64,000 nt of DNA from Pseudotabrizicola sp. (lineage in GTDB: Bacteria; Pseudomonadota; Alphaproteobacteria; Rhodobacterales; Rhodobacteraceae). Below the pieces are notes generated by a model that was given only the letters and a program-made list of their open reading frames with translations, had not been told where the DNA came from and made no database searches. Shown here in pieces: positions 1 to 11,100 of this stretch (position 1 is the first letter of the stretch; every line of letters starts with the position of its first letter). Where the stretch lies: assembly GCF_030684215.1 (NCBI RefSeq), contig NZ_JAUXOV010000029.1, forward strand, positions 1 through 64,000, given 5' to 3'. A program made the translations under genes and the position numbers.

Positions 1-1010
1 GCCCGCTTGTCGGACGAATAATCTCCTCTGTCCGCGATGGACCGCCCGGTCTTGCCGGGAAGGGATCTGAGCACCGTGTTCACCTTGCCCAGCAGCCGTG
101 CGACCACGCCACCCCGGTGAACGGTTCCTTTGTTCCGGGGGCGGACGGTTATGCCGAAGTCGGCGCATCCCGTCGTGAACGTGCTACTCTGAAATTCCTT
201 GGCGGAATCTACAACGATCTGCTTGGGGCGGCCATGCATCGCCCATGGGTGCGCAATCCCGCGTTCGGTCAGCCAGTCATCCTTGCGGCACATCGCGTGC
301 GCAAGGCACAGTGCGACTGAAAGTCGGGAAGGGCGCTCAAGGGTGAGGCAAAAGCCGATGATTGCGCTGGTTGCCACATCGGCGGCGATGGTCAGATAGG
401 GTCTGCCCACGAAAACACCATGGTCGTTGATCACCTCGACGAACTGAATATCGGCCGGCGTGTGATCGATCTGGACGACCTCAAGAGCGTGGGTCGCGCG
501 GATGTACCCCGGACGCGGCTTCAGGCGGTGCAAGTGTTTGCCACCGGAAAGCCGCCGCCGCGCGATCTCCTCGGGGGAGAACACGTGCGGGATGCGCTTG
601 GCCACGGTGACATAGGCCGGGGGCATGAACCCTTCGCTGGCACAGCGCGCACGGATTTCGTCGACGATGGGCGCGAGATCGGGTTGTTCCGGCTGCAGCC
701 ACATCTCCCGCAAGGTGTCGGCAATGATGGCTTCCACGCCGGCCGATATCCTCGCCCGCCGCCCGCCGTTCGTCGGAGGAAGAAGCGACGAGACACGGCG
801 GTCCTCGCGATACCGGGCAAGGTGATTGTAGACCTGACGCGTCGAAAGGCGCAGTTCCGTCGCTGCCCGGCTGACAGCCTCCCGCATTGGCAAGTCCCCG
901 TCTAGAACCCGGTCAAGTTCGCGAGCGATCCGAACCGCCTTCGACCAGGCCTCGTCTGAAGCGCGGTAAGCTGCCCGCTCCAAGGGCCGATCTTTGCTGA
1001 GCGCTGTCAT
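1..1010 (-). CDS. Mu/TniA-type DDE transposase, 3' end outside window
   Basis: About 336 codons are visible from an ATG at 1010; the C-terminus lies beyond the window edge. The N-terminus (about residues 1-70) looks like an HTH region (LRLSTRQVYNHLARYRED). A Mu-type integrase (rve) core follows, with Asp182 in VVQIDHTPAD and Asp268 in IVVDSAKEF as the first two acidic catalytic residues. Relatives usually carry the third acidic residue in a KGxVERxxGKVN segment. Here that segment reads KGTV-HRGGVVA-RLLGKVN (around 294-311), so the glutamate appears to be replaced by an insertion of about six residues. Known family role: cut-and-paste or replicative transposition, usually with an AAA+ partner. 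No partner or terminal repeat is visible, and activity is doubtful. Confidence 0.75.
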   Translation of the reverse strand, partial: MTALSKDRPLERAAYRASDEAWSKAVRIARELDRVLDGDLPMREAVSRAATELRLSTRQVYNHLARYREDRRVSSLLPPTNGGRRARISAGVEAIIADTLREMWLQPEQPDLAPIVDEIRARCASEGFMPPAYVTVAKRIPHVFSPEEIARRRLSGGKHLHRLKPRPGYIRATHALEVVQIDHTPADIQFVEVINDHGVFVGRPYLTIAADVATSAIIGFCLTLERPSRLSVALCLAHAMCRKDDWLTERGIAHPWAMHGRPKQIVVDSAKEFQSSTFTTGCADFGITVRPRNKGTVHRGGVVARLLGKVNTVLRSLPGKTGRSIADRGDYSSDKR

Positions 1011-3013
<2,003 letters not shown>

Positions 3014-3027
3014 CGAGGAGCAAACAT

Positions 3028-3993
3028 ATGCGCGATCACGGCGGAAATCTGGATCAGGCGGTGGCCGTTTTCGGCACAGGCGACTGGATTGACCTGTCCA
3101 CGGGTATCAACCGCCGCCCTTGGCCATTGCCCCTGCTTGACCCGGACTGTTGGCGCAGTCTGCCGACTCGCGCAGCGCAGGCGGGTTTGGTGGCGCAGGC
3201 GGCGCGCGCATGGGGTGCTTCGGATCGAGCGGCCGGAATAGCGCTTGCAGGGGCGCAGGCAGCCATTCAACTGATGCCCTTGTTGCGGCCCGCCGGGCGC
3301 GCGGCAGTGCTGGGACCAACCTATAACGAACACGCGGCGTGCCTGATACAGGCAGGCTGGGATGTTGCCAGTGTCAGCACGATAGAAGCACTGCACGGTG
3401 CCGCTCTGGCCGTGGTGGTGAACCCCAATAACCCCGACGGGCGCTGCCATACTCCGGAAGACATGCTTGCCCTGTCCCGAAAGGTTGGGTTTCTGGTGGT
3501 TGACGAAAGCTTTGGGGACATCACCCCCGGTCTTTCGCTTTTGCCACAGGCAGGGCAGGATAACCTGCTGATCCTGCGATCGTTTGGCAAGTTCTACGGG
3601 CTGGCAGGATTACGGCTTGGCTTCGCCTTTGGGGCCGATAGCGACATTGCGGCGCTGGCGCGGATGGCGGGGCCTTGGGCCGTCTCTGGCCCCGCAATCG
3701 AGATCGGACGTCAGGCGATCTCCGATACCGGCTGGGCGGATGCAATGCGCACACAGTTGGCACTAGACGCTGGCCGCGCCGATGATCTGGCCCGGGTGGC
3801 GGGCTGGAAGATAGCGGGGGGCACAACGCTGTTCCGTCTTTACGAGACGCCCGACGCACAGGCCGCGCAGCACCGGCTGGCGCGGCACAAGATCTGGAGC
3901 CGGATTTTCCCGTGGTCGGGCCGCCTGCTTCGGCTGGGCCTGCCAGGGCCAGAGCCGGAGTGGGACCGCCTTTCGCGTGCCCTGCGGCCCTAA
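3028..3993 (+). CDS. cobC: Threonine-phosphate decarboxylase CobC
   Basis: A 321-residue PLP-dependent fold-type I enzyme. VVNPNNPDG and the PLP-lysine region [16 protein letters not shown] (lysine near residue 187) identify the aminotransferase-like family. In aerobic cobalamin producers CobC makes aminopropanol phosphate for the side chain attached by the CobD/CbiB step. The start at 3028 is preferred over an upstream in-frame ATG at 3010 because GAGGAG lies 6-7 bases before it. The gene converges on cobQ and their 3' ends overlap by 4 bases, leaving no room for a terminator. Confidence 0.88.
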   Translation: MRDHGGNLDQAVAVFGTGDWIDLSTGINRRPWPLPLLDPDCWRSLPTRAAQAGLVAQAARAWGASDRAAGIALAGAQAAIQLMPLLRPAGRAAVLGPTYNEHAACLIQAGWDVASVSTIEALHGAALAVVVNPNNPDGRCHTPEDMLALSRKVGFLVVDESFGDITPGLSLLPQAGQDNLLILRSFGKFYGLAGLRLGFAFGADSDIAALARMAGPWAVSGPAIEIGRQAISDTGWADAMRTQLALDAGRADDLARVAGWKIAGGTTLFRLYETPDAQAAQHRLARHKIWSRIFPWSGRLLRLGLPGPEPEWDRLSRALRP

Positions 3994-5435
3994 CGCGCCA
4001 ACGCCAGCAGGCCCGGCACGTCCAGATGGGTTTCCAGATGGTCGGCCAGCAGGTCAAGCGTCGCCTCGACCTCGGCGCTGTGGCTGCGCCTGCTGGCTGT
4101 GACCCCCAATCCGGCAAGGTAGGCGGCGCGAAAGCCATCCGACAGGAACATGCCATGCAGATAGGTGCCCGCAATCCGCCCATCCGCGCTCTGCGCACCC
4201 TCATTGCGCCCGTCGATCCGGGCGAAGGGACGCCCCCCATCCGGACCGGCGGTGCGCCCGATATGGATTTCGTAACCTGCGATGTCTTGCCCGCTGGCCA
4301 GATGGCGACCAGTTACGCGCGACAACCGCTTGTCCGGGGTCATGACGGTCGTGACGTCCAGCAGGCCCAGACCGTCGGTCGCGCCTGCCGGGCCTTCGAT
4401 CCCATCGGGGTCGGTGATGGATCGGCCCAGCATCTGATACCCGCCACAAATCCCCAGCACATTCCCGCCGCGCCGGATATGTGCGGCAAGGTCAACATCC
4501 CAGCCCTGCGCGCGCAAGAACGCCAGATCGCCACATGTCGATTTCGACCCTGGCAGGATCACCAGCCGCGCATCGCCCGGAATGGCCTGCCCCGGCTGCA
4601 CCATCACCAGATTGACCCCCGGCTCTGCCTTGAGCGGATCCAGATCGTCAAAATTGGCAATGCGAGAAAAGCACAGCGCGGCAATCGTCACGCCTGTGCC
4701 TTGCGGGCCGGATGCGATGTCTTGCGCGTCTTCGGCTGGCAACAGATGCGCCTGCGGGAACCAAGGCACGACACCATAACCGCGCCAGCCGGTGCGCTCT
4801 GCCACAAAAAAGTAGCCATCGTCGAACAGGCGCGGGTCGCCGCGGAACTTGTTGATCACAAAGCCTGCGACCATCGCGGCATCGCCCGCGTCGATCACCG
4901 CCTGGGTGCCCACGATCTGCGCGATAACCCCGCCTCGGTCGATATCGCCCACAAGCACCACCGGCACGCCCGCCGCGCGCGCAAAGCCCATGTTGGCGAT
5001 GTCGCCCGCGCGCAGGTTCACCTCGGCCGGGCTGCCCGCACCTTCGACGATCACCAGATCATGCGAGCCCCGCAAACGGTGGAAACTGTCCAGCACCGCC
5101 CCCATCAACTGAGGCTTTAGCGCCGCATAATCGCGCGCCCTTGCGGTCGTCAGCCGCTTGCCCTGCACGATCACCTGCGCGCCCATCTCGGACTCGGGCT
5201 TGAGCAGCACCGGGTTCATGTCGGTCACCGGCTCCAGCCTGCAGGCCATCGCCTGCAAGGCCTGCGCGCGGCCGATCTCGCCGCCATCGGCGGTGACGGC
5301 GGCGTTGTTCGACATGTTCTGCGGCTTGAACGGGGCCACGTTCAGCCCACGCCGCACCGCCGCCCGGCACAGCCCCGCCACCAGCATCGACTTGCCGACG
5401 TTCGAGCCGCAGCCCTGGATCATCAGCGCCGGCAT
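3990..5435 (-). CDS. cobQ: Adenosylcobyric acid synthase CobQ
   Basis: A 481-residue glutamine-dependent amidotransferase that amidates the b, d, e and g carboxylates of adenosylcobyrinate a,c-diamide. The P-loop-like [10 protein letters not shown] is at residues 8-17, and [11 protein letters not shown] and VEGAGSPAE follow. The C-terminal class I amidotransferase domain carries the nucleophilic cysteine in [10 protein letters not shown] near residue 330. Length is normal for the family. It lies 4 bases downstream of cobO and is probably co-transcribed with it on the minus strand, opposite to the main cob operon. Confidence 0.93.
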   Translation of the reverse strand: MPALMIQGCGSNVGKSMLVAGLCRAAVRRGLNVAPFKPQNMSNNAAVTADGGEIGRAQALQAMACRLEPVTDMNPVLLKPESEMGAQVIVQGKRLTTARARDYAALKPQLMGAVLDSFHRLRGSHDLVIVEGAGSPAEVNLRAGDIANMGFARAAGVPVVLVGDIDRGGVIAQIVGTQAVIDAGDAAMVAGFVINKFRGDPRLFDDGYFFVAERTGWRGYGVVPWFPQAHLLPAEDAQDIASGPQGTGVTIAALCFSRIANFDDLDPLKAEPGVNLVMVQPGQAIPGDARLVILPGSKSTCGDLAFLRAQGWDVDLAAHIRRGGNVLGICGGYQMLGRSITDPDGIEGPAGATDGLGLLDVTTVMTPDKRLSRVTGRHLASGQDIAGYEIHIGRTAGPDGGRPFARIDGRNEGAQSADGRIAGTYLHGMFLSDGFRAAYLAGLGVTASRRSHSAEVEATLDLLADHLETHLDVPGLLALAR

Positions 5436-5439
5436 CAGG

Positions 5440-6093
5440 TCAGAACTCCACTCCCGGCTGGGCCTTTATGCCCGACCGGAACGGATGTTTGACAAGAGTC
5501 ATCTCGGTGACCAGATCGGCGGCCTCGATCAGCGCGTCCTTGGCGTTGCGCCCGGTCAGGCAGACATGGGTCAGAGCCGGCTTCTCATCGCGCAGGAAAG
5601 TCAACACCTCCTCAAGGTCCAGATAGTCGTAGCGCAAGGCAATGTTTATCTCGTCGAGAAGCACAAAGCGGATATCGGGGTTGCGGATCAGCTCCTTGGC
5701 CTTTTCCCACCCGGCACGGGCGGCAGCAATATCGCGGGCCTTGTCCTGGGTCTCCCAGGTAAACCCCTCGCCCATCGCGTGAAACTGGCACAGGGCGCTG
5801 AAATGCCCCTCGATCAGCCGCCGCTCGCCAGTGTCCCACGCGCCCTTGATGAACTGCACCACCGCACAGGGCATGCCATGCGCGATGAAGCGCAAGATCA
5901 TGCCGAACCCGGACGAGGATTTACCCTTGCCCGCTCCGGTATGCACAATCAGCAACCCCCGTTCGCCCGATTTGCCGGCCATGATCTTGTCGCGGGCGGC
6001 CTTTTTCTTGGCCATCTTGCCGGCATGGCGGACCAGATCGTCGGTCTCGGCAGGGCTCGGGCTTGCGGCGGTCGTGTCGTTTGTGGCGGACAT
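5440..6093 (-). CDS. cobO: Corrinoid adenosyltransferase CobO
   Basis: 217 residues. The P-loop [14 protein letters not shown] and the segments [22 protein letters not shown] and CLTGRNA are typical of the CobO/BtuR/CobA-type ATP:Co(I)rrinoid adenosyltransferase, which puts the 5'-deoxyadenosyl ligand on cobalt. The start at 6093 gives the usual hydrophilic N-terminal leader (MSATNDTT) followed by [17 protein letters not shown] longer in-frame reading to 6207 runs back through the divergent riboswitch region and is unlikely. The gene is divergent from the DUF1636-cobW-cobN operon. Confidence 0.92.
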   Translation of the reverse strand: MSATNDTTAASPSPAETDDLVRHAGKMAKKKAARDKIMAGKSGERGLLIVHTGAGKGKSSSGFGMILRFIAHGMPCAVVQFIKGAWDTGERRLIEGHFSALCQFHAMGEGFTWETQDKARDIAAARAGWEKAKELIRNPDIRFVLLDEINIALRYDYLDLEEVLTFLRDEKPALTHVCLTGRNAKDALIEAADLVTEMTLVKHPFRSGIKAQPGVEF

Positions 6094-6111
6094 GGAGACG
6101 TATCCTTGTTC

Positions 6112-6140
6112 TTGACAGCGCAATCCTTCTGGCAGACTAC
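6112..6140 (+). promoter_or_regulatory. Possible promoter for the riboswitch-led cob operon
   Basis: A consensus -35 TTGACA at 6112-6117 is followed 17 bases later by the weak -10 candidate GACTAC (6135-6140), placing a start site just before the cobalamin riboswitch. The -35 is convincing and the -10 is not. Confidence 0.35.
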
Positions 6141-6149
6141 GGTATGAAG

Positions 6150-6362
6150 GAGCTGGTGCCTGTCTTAGGACAGGTGAAAAGGGAATGCGACAGGATTTGC
6201 GGCACACCTTGCCGCAACCCCAAGCGCAGCCGCCCCCGCGACCGTGACCGGAAAGGTCTGCCCCACGTCACTGGCCGAAAGGTTTGGGAAGACGGGCAGC
6301 CCGCCGCGGCAGGCAACAGGCCCGCCTCGATATCCGCAAGCCGGGAGACCTGCCAGCCCCAG
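6150..6362 (+). promoter_or_regulatory. Cobalamin riboswitch upstream of DUF1636-cobW-cobN operon
   Basis: Ordered B12-riboswitch blocks are visible: GCTGGTGCC, GGTGAAAAGGGAA, GCCCCCGCGACCGTGACCGG, CACTGGCCGAAAGG, TTTGGGAAG and GCCGGGAGACCTGCCAGC. It precedes the long biosynthetic operon and should down-regulate it when adenosylcobalamin is abundant. Confidence 0.92.
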
Positions 6363-6461
6363 AACTGAAACGCGCGGACGGGGTGTTCCGTGACCTTCGG
6401 AGATTGGGCCAGTGCTGGCCCATGCCGCAGGCCAACCCGTGCGACACTTACGGGAGAGGCC

Positions 6462-6818
6462 ATGACGACCGTTCTGCATGTCTGCACCACTTGTCGCGCC
6501 GGTCAGCCGGTCACTGAAGGTGAGGTCTGTCCGGGCCGCGCCTTGCATGAAGCGTTGGCTGGGTCTGATCTGCCCGACGGCGTAATGTTGCGCCCGGTCG
6601 AATGTTTGTCGGCCTGCGACCATGGCTGCGCCATGGCACTTAGCAAGCCCGGCGGCTGGTCCTATGTTTACGGCCGCATGACTGCCGCAGATGCGCCCGA
6701 GATCCTACGCGGGGCCGCGCTGTTTGCCGCTTCGGTTGACGGCATCGTGCCTTGGCGCGACCGCCCCGTGATTTTCCGCAAGCAAAGCCTTGCCCGTATC
6801 CCCCCACTGGAGGCCTGA
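6462..6818 (+). CDS. DUF1636 family cysteine protein (ferredoxin-like)
   Basis: 118 residues with CTTC near the N-terminus and the cluster PVECLSACDHGCAMAL in the middle. This Cys spacing recalls thioredoxin-like [2Fe-2S] ferredoxins. DUF1636 has no assigned biochemical function but recurs next to cobW/cobN in Rhodobacterales. The start at 6462 has CGGGAGAGG just upstream. It is the first gene after a cobalamin riboswitch, and its stop is one base from the cobW ATG. A second DUF1636 protein (23000-23452) is also first behind a cobalamin riboswitch. A role in cobalt or metal handling is inference. Confidence 0.75.
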   Translation: MTTVLHVCTTCRAGQPVTEGEVCPGRALHEALAGSDLPDGVMLRPVECLSACDHGCAMALSKPGGWSYVYGRMTAADAPEILRGAALFAASVDGIVPWRDRPVIFRKQSLARIPPLEA

Positions 6819-6819
6819 G

Positions 6820-7854
6820 ATGTCGGACCTGACCAAGATCCCCGTCACCGTGATCACCGGCTTTCTGGGCGCGGGCAAAACCACATTGATCCGCCAGCTG
6901 ATGCAGAACCCGCAGGGCAAGCGGCTGGCCATTCTGGTCAACGAATTCGGGACGGTCGGGGTGGATGGCGATATCCTGAAATCCTGTGCCGATGAAAACT
7001 GCCCGGTGGAAAACATCGTCGAGCTGGCCAATGGCTGTATCTGCTGCACCGTGGCCGACGATTTCATCCCCACGATCGAGGCGCTGATGGCAATGCCTGT
7101 GCGCCCCGATCACATCCTCATCGAAACCTCGGGCCTTGCACTGCCGAAACCGCTTCTCAAGGCGTTCGACTGGCCCGCGATCCGGTCAAGGATCACCGTT
7201 GACGGCGTGATTGCCCTGGCCGATGCCGAGGCGGTGGCAGCCGGGCGCTTCGCCCCCGATGTGGCGGCGGTGGATGCGCAGCGTGCTGCCGATGACAGCA
7301 TCGACCACGAAACCCCGCTGTCCGAGGTTTTCGAGGATCAGATCCTGTGCGCCGACCTGATCCTGCTGACCAAGGCAGATCTGGCAGGCGAGGCGGGACT
7401 GACCGCCGCCCGCGGCGCAATCGAGGCCGAGATGTCGCGCAAGGTCGCGATCCTGCCGATGACGGATGGCCGGATCGACCCGCGCCTCATCCTGGGCCTG
7501 AACGCCGCCGCCGAGGATGACATCGCCGCGCGCCCCAGCCATCACGACGGCGAGGATGACCACGAGCACGAGGATTTCGACAGCGTGGTGATCGATTTGC
7601 CCGAAATCACCGATCCCGAAGATTTGGCCCTTCGCATCCAGCGTCTGGCGCGCGATCAGCACATTCTGCGCGTCAAAGGTCATGTCGCTGTGACGGGCAA
7701 GCCGATGCGTCTGCTGGTGCAGGCCGTGGGAGAGCGGGTGCGTCACCAATATGACCGACCCTGGGGTGATGGGCCACGCCAGTCGCGGCTGGTGGTGATC
7801 GCAGAACATCACCACATCGACCCTGCCGCGATCCGCGCCGTGTTGGAGGCATAA
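6820..7854 (+). CDS. cobW: CobW family GTPase metallochaperone
   Basis: A 344-residue G3E GTPase. The Walker A motif GFLGAGKTT is near residue 15, the metal-binding CxCC motif (NGCICC) near residue 75, and LLTKADL serves as the guanine-specificity region. A His/Asp/Glu-rich loop (SHHDGEDDHEHEDFD) precedes the C-terminal CobW domain. The family is thought to deliver cobalt to the CobN-containing chelatase or to sense metal. It sits between DUF1636 and cobN, the usual place for the true CobW subgroup. Confidence 0.92.
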   Translation: MSDLTKIPVTVITGFLGAGKTTLIRQLMQNPQGKRLAILVNEFGTVGVDGDILKSCADENCPVENIVELANGCICCTVADDFIPTIEALMAMPVRPDHILIETSGLALPKPLLKAFDWPAIRSRITVDGVIALADAEAVAAGRFAPDVAAVDAQRAADDSIDHETPLSEVFEDQILCADLILLTKADLAGEAGLTAARGAIEAEMSRKVAILPMTDGRIDPRLILGLNAAAEDDIAARPSHHDGEDDHEHEDFDSVVIDLPEITDPEDLALRIQRLARDQHILRVKGHVAVTGKPMRLLVQAVGERVRHQYDRPWGDGPRQSRLVVIAEHHHIDPAAIRAVLEA

Positions 7855-7863
7855 GGACCCGCG

Positions 7864-10800
7864 ATGCACGTCGTATTTCGCGACAGTCAGGGGTTGGACA
7901 CGGCCGAGGCGCCGTTTGATCCGGCACAGGACCCGGCCGATCTGGTGGTCCTGTCGTTTTCCGACAGCGACCTTGGCGCGTTTGCGGCGGGCTGGCAGCG
8001 GGCCGGCGGCGGGCTGCCGTCATTGCGGCTGCAAAATATCGTGGCGCTGAAACATCCCGTCTCGGTCGATACCTATGTCGAACGCACGCTGTCGGGGGCA
8101 AAGGCCATCCTGATCCGCCTGATTGGCGGCGAGGCCTACTGGCCCTACGGCATCGCCTCGATTCAGGACATGGCGCGCAGGCGGGGGATCGCGCTGGCGG
8201 TGCTGCCTGCGGACGGGCGGTTGGACCCGGCGCTGGATACAGCCTCGACCCTGCCGGTCTCCACGTTGCGGCGGTTGCAGGATTTGTGTGACGCGGGCGG
8301 CGCTGTGGCAGCGCAGGCGGCGCTGGCGCAACTGGCGCTGGCAGCGGGGCTGTATGCCGGGCCGGTGCCGGGCGATAAACGGATGCCCGACATGGGGATC
8401 TATGACCCCGATCAGGGCGTGATCGCGGACCTGCCGCCGGGGCGGGTCGTGCTGGTCAGTTTCTATCGCAGTTATCTCACGGCGGCCGATATCGGCCCGA
8501 TCGACGCGCTGATCCTCGGATTGCGTGCGCAGGGCGTGTCTGCGGTGGGCATCTTTGCGCCCTCGCTCAAGGCATCGGGTCTTGCCGATTGGCTGCGCCC
8601 CTTGCTGGCGCAGGCCTGTCCGCCTGCGATCATCAACGCAACTGCCTTTTCGGCGCGCGGCGATGACGGGTCCACACCGTTTGATGCGGCGGGCTGCCCG
8701 GTGTTTCAGGTGGCACTGTCTACGGCGCGCCGCCGCGACTGGGCTGGGTCGGATCGTGGCCTGTCACCGGCAGATCTTGCGATGCATGTCGTGCTGCCCG
8801 AGGTGGACGGGCGGCTGTTCGCGGGCGTTGTGTCCTTCAAGACCGTGGCCAAACGCGACGCCGATCTTCAATTCTCGCGCTTTGCCCATCGGGCGGACCT
8901 GGAACGGGTGGCTGCCGTGGTGGCGCGGGTGATGGGCTGGCTGCGACTGGCGCAAACGCCGGTTGACCAGCGCCGTCTGGCGGTGATCCTGTCCACCTAT
9001 CCCGGTCGCCCGCATCAGATGGCCCATGCGGTGGGGCTGGATGCGCTGGCCTCGACCGAAGGTTTGCTGGCCGATCTGGGGGCCGAAGGCTATGGGGCGC
9101 AGCCATGCGCGCTGGCCCCAGCCTTGCAAAGCGACACGTTGGCATGGCCACTACAAGACTATCTGGCCGCGCTGGACGGTTTGCCCGACTCTTTGCGCGG
9201 TATGCTGCAAGACGCGTGGGGAGCGCCCGAAGATGACCCCACTTGCCGCGACGGCGCTTTCCATTTTGCCGCGACCAAGGCCGGGGCCGTGCTGGTTGCG
9301 CTGCAACCCGAACGTGGCGAGGTCGCCCTGCGCGACGGCGAATACCATGATCTGTCGCGCGTGCCCCGGCATGGCTATGTCGCGTTCTATCTGTGGCTGC
9401 GCGCGCAGGGCCTGCACGCGATGCTGCACATGGGAGCGCATGGAACGCTGGAATGGCTGCCGGGCAAATCGGTGGCGCTGTCCGCCGCCTGCTGGCCCGA
9501 GGCGCTGCTGGGCGATCTGCCCGTGATTTATCCCTTTATCGTCAACGATCCGGGCGAGGCCGCACAAGCCAAGCGGCGCATCGGCGCACTGACACTGGGC
9601 CATATGCCGCCGCCCCTGCGCGCCGCCGTGGTTCCCGAAGGGATGCACCGTCTGGAACGGCTCTTGGACGAATACTCCACCGCCGACGGGCTGGACCCCG
9701 GTCGCCGCGACCGCCTGATCTCCGAGATCCGCAGCGAAGCGCAGGCATCCGGCGTTGAAACGGATCTGGGCATACCAGAGGGCGCCAGCCCTGCCGAGGC
9801 GATCACCCGCATCGACCGCTTTGTCTGCGACATCAAGGAAAGCCAGTATGGTGACGGGTTGCATGTGCTTGGGCGAGGGGCTTGTGGCGCGGCGGAACGC
9901 GACGGGCTGATGCGTGCGCTGGCGGGGCTGCGGGTTGCGCCGGGACCATCCGGGTCGCCCGCGCGGGGGCGGTCTGATGTGTTGCCAACCGGGCGCAACC
10001 TGTTCGCGGTCGATCCGCGCGCGGTGCCCAGTCGCGCCGCGCAAACGCAGGGCGTCAAGCTGGCCGAGGAACTGTTGCGTCGGCATTTGCAGGATCACGG
10101 CGACTGGCCACGTGGGCTGGTGGTCGATCTGTGGGGCAGCGCCACCATGCGCACCGCTGGCGAGGAATTTGCCATGGCGCTGCATCTGGCCGGGCTGGCC
10201 CCGGTCTGGGACGCAGGGTCGGCACGTGTGTCGGGTGTCGAGGTCGTGCCGCTGGCCCTGCTGGGCCGCCCGCGCATCGACGTGACCTTGCGGGTGTCTG
10301 GCCTGTTCCGGGATGTGTTTCCCGGGCTGGCGACGCTGTTTGAAACCGGAGCCAGGATGCTGGCCGAGCGTGACGAGGCCCTTGCGGATAACCCTTACCG
10401 CGCCGCCGCCGCACGGGTCTATGGCCCAAAACCGGGCATGTATGGGCTGGGCATGGGCACGCCCATGGACGACTTCACCGACGAGGCGCGCGCCGCAGCG
10501 GGCGAGGCGTGGATCGCGGCCTCCGCTTGGGCGATCGGCGCGGACGGGCAATCGCACAATGACCGCGCCGGGCTGGAGGCCCGCTTGCGCAGCGCGGACA
10601 GCTTCGTGCATGCTCAGGATCTGCCCGAAAGCGACGTGCTGCTGGCGGCCGATTACGCGGCGCATGAGGCAGGCTTTGCTGCTGCGCTTGCCCGGCTGGG
10701 GGCAGCGCAACCCGCACTTTATCATCTGGATGCCACCCAACCTGACCGCCCTCGTGCCCGCAGCTTGTCCGAGGAAATCGCCCGCGTGGTGCGTGCCAGG

Positions 10801-11100
10801 GCGGCGGATCCGGCTTGGGCCAATGGGATGATGCGCCACGGCTATCGCGGTGCCGCCGAGATTGCTGCGACCGCAGATCACATGGCGGCCTTTGCTCATC
10901 TGGCAGGCGTCGTGCCGCCGCATCTATTTGACCTGTATCACGATGCGACGCTGGGGCGCGACGATCTGGTGGCCTTTATGGCGCAGCACAACCCGCAGGC
11001 ACTGGACGCCTTGCGCGATCTGTTCCGCCGTCTGGCCGAGGCCGGGCTGTGGGTGACACGGCGCAATTCCATCGCGGCGACGCTTCAGGTGCAGGCATGA
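7864..11100 (+). CDS. cobN: Aerobic cobaltochelatase large subunit CobN
   Basis: 1078 residues from an ATG at 7864. The CobN/Mg-chelatase H superfamily is shown by MLHMGAHGTLEWLPGKSVALS, PFIVNDPGEAAQAKRR and YGPKPGMYGLGMG. CobN binds hydrogenobyrinic acid a,c-diamide and, with the CobS/CobT AAA+ motor, inserts Co2+ using ATP. CobS and CobT are not in this window. The protein is shorter than the roughly 1,250 residues of the best-known homologues, although the conserved central and C-terminal blocks are present. Its stop overlaps the cobG start (ATGA). Confidence 0.93.
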   Translation: MHVVFRDSQGLDTAEAPFDPAQDPADLVVLSFSDSDLGAFAAGWQRAGGGLPSLRLQNIVALKHPVSVDTYVERTLSGAKAILIRLIGGEAYWPYGIASIQDMARRRGIALAVLPADGRLDPALDTASTLPVSTLRRLQDLCDAGGAVAAQAALAQLALAAGLYAGPVPGDKRMPDMGIYDPDQGVIADLPPGRVVLVSFYRSYLTAADIGPIDALILGLRAQGVSAVGIFAPSLKASGLADWLRPLLAQACPPAIINATAFSARGDDGSTPFDAAGCPVFQVALSTARRRDWAGSDRGLSPADLAMHVVLPEVDGRLFAGVVSFKTVAKRDADLQFSRFAHRADLERVAAVVARVMGWLRLAQTPVDQRRLAVILSTYPGRPHQMAHAVGLDALASTEGLLADLGAEGYGAQPCALAPALQSDTLAWPLQDYLAALDGLPDSLRGMLQDAWGAPEDDPTCRDGAFHFAATKAGAVLVALQPERGEVALRDGEYHDLSRVPRHGYVAFYLWLRAQGLHAMLHMGAHGTLEWLPGKSVALSAACWPEALLGDLPVIYPFIVNDPGEAAQAKRRIGALTLGHMPPPLRAAVVPEGMHRLERLLDEYSTADGLDPGRRDRLISEIRSEAQASGVETDLGIPEGASPAEAITRIDRFVCDIKESQYGDGLHVLGRGACGAAERDGLMRALAGLRVAPGPSGSPARGRSDVLPTGRNLFAVDPRAVPSRAAQTQGVKLAEELLRRHLQDHGDWPRGLVVDLWGSATMRTAGEEFAMALHLAGLAPVWDAGSARVSGVEVVPLALLGRPRIDVTLRVSGLFRDVFPGLATLFETGARMLAERDEALADNPYRAAAARVYGPKPGMYGLGMGTPMDDFTDEARAAAGEAWIAASAWAIGADGQSHNDRAGLEARLRSADSFVHAQDLPESDVLLAADYAAHEAGFAAALARLGAAQPALYHLDATQPDRPRARSLSEEIARVVRARAADPAWANGMMRHGYRGAAEIAATADHMAAFAHLAGVVPPHLFDLYHDATLGRDDLVAFMAQHNPQALDALRDLFRRLAEAGLWVTRRNSIAATLQVQA

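Noticed and set aside
9151-10923. Long open frame of about 590 codons opposite cobN
   Set aside because: It lies wholly antisense to cobN, has no ribosome-binding site, and its residue composition (Arg, Gln, His, Gly-rich) is that of the complement of GC-rich coding DNA.
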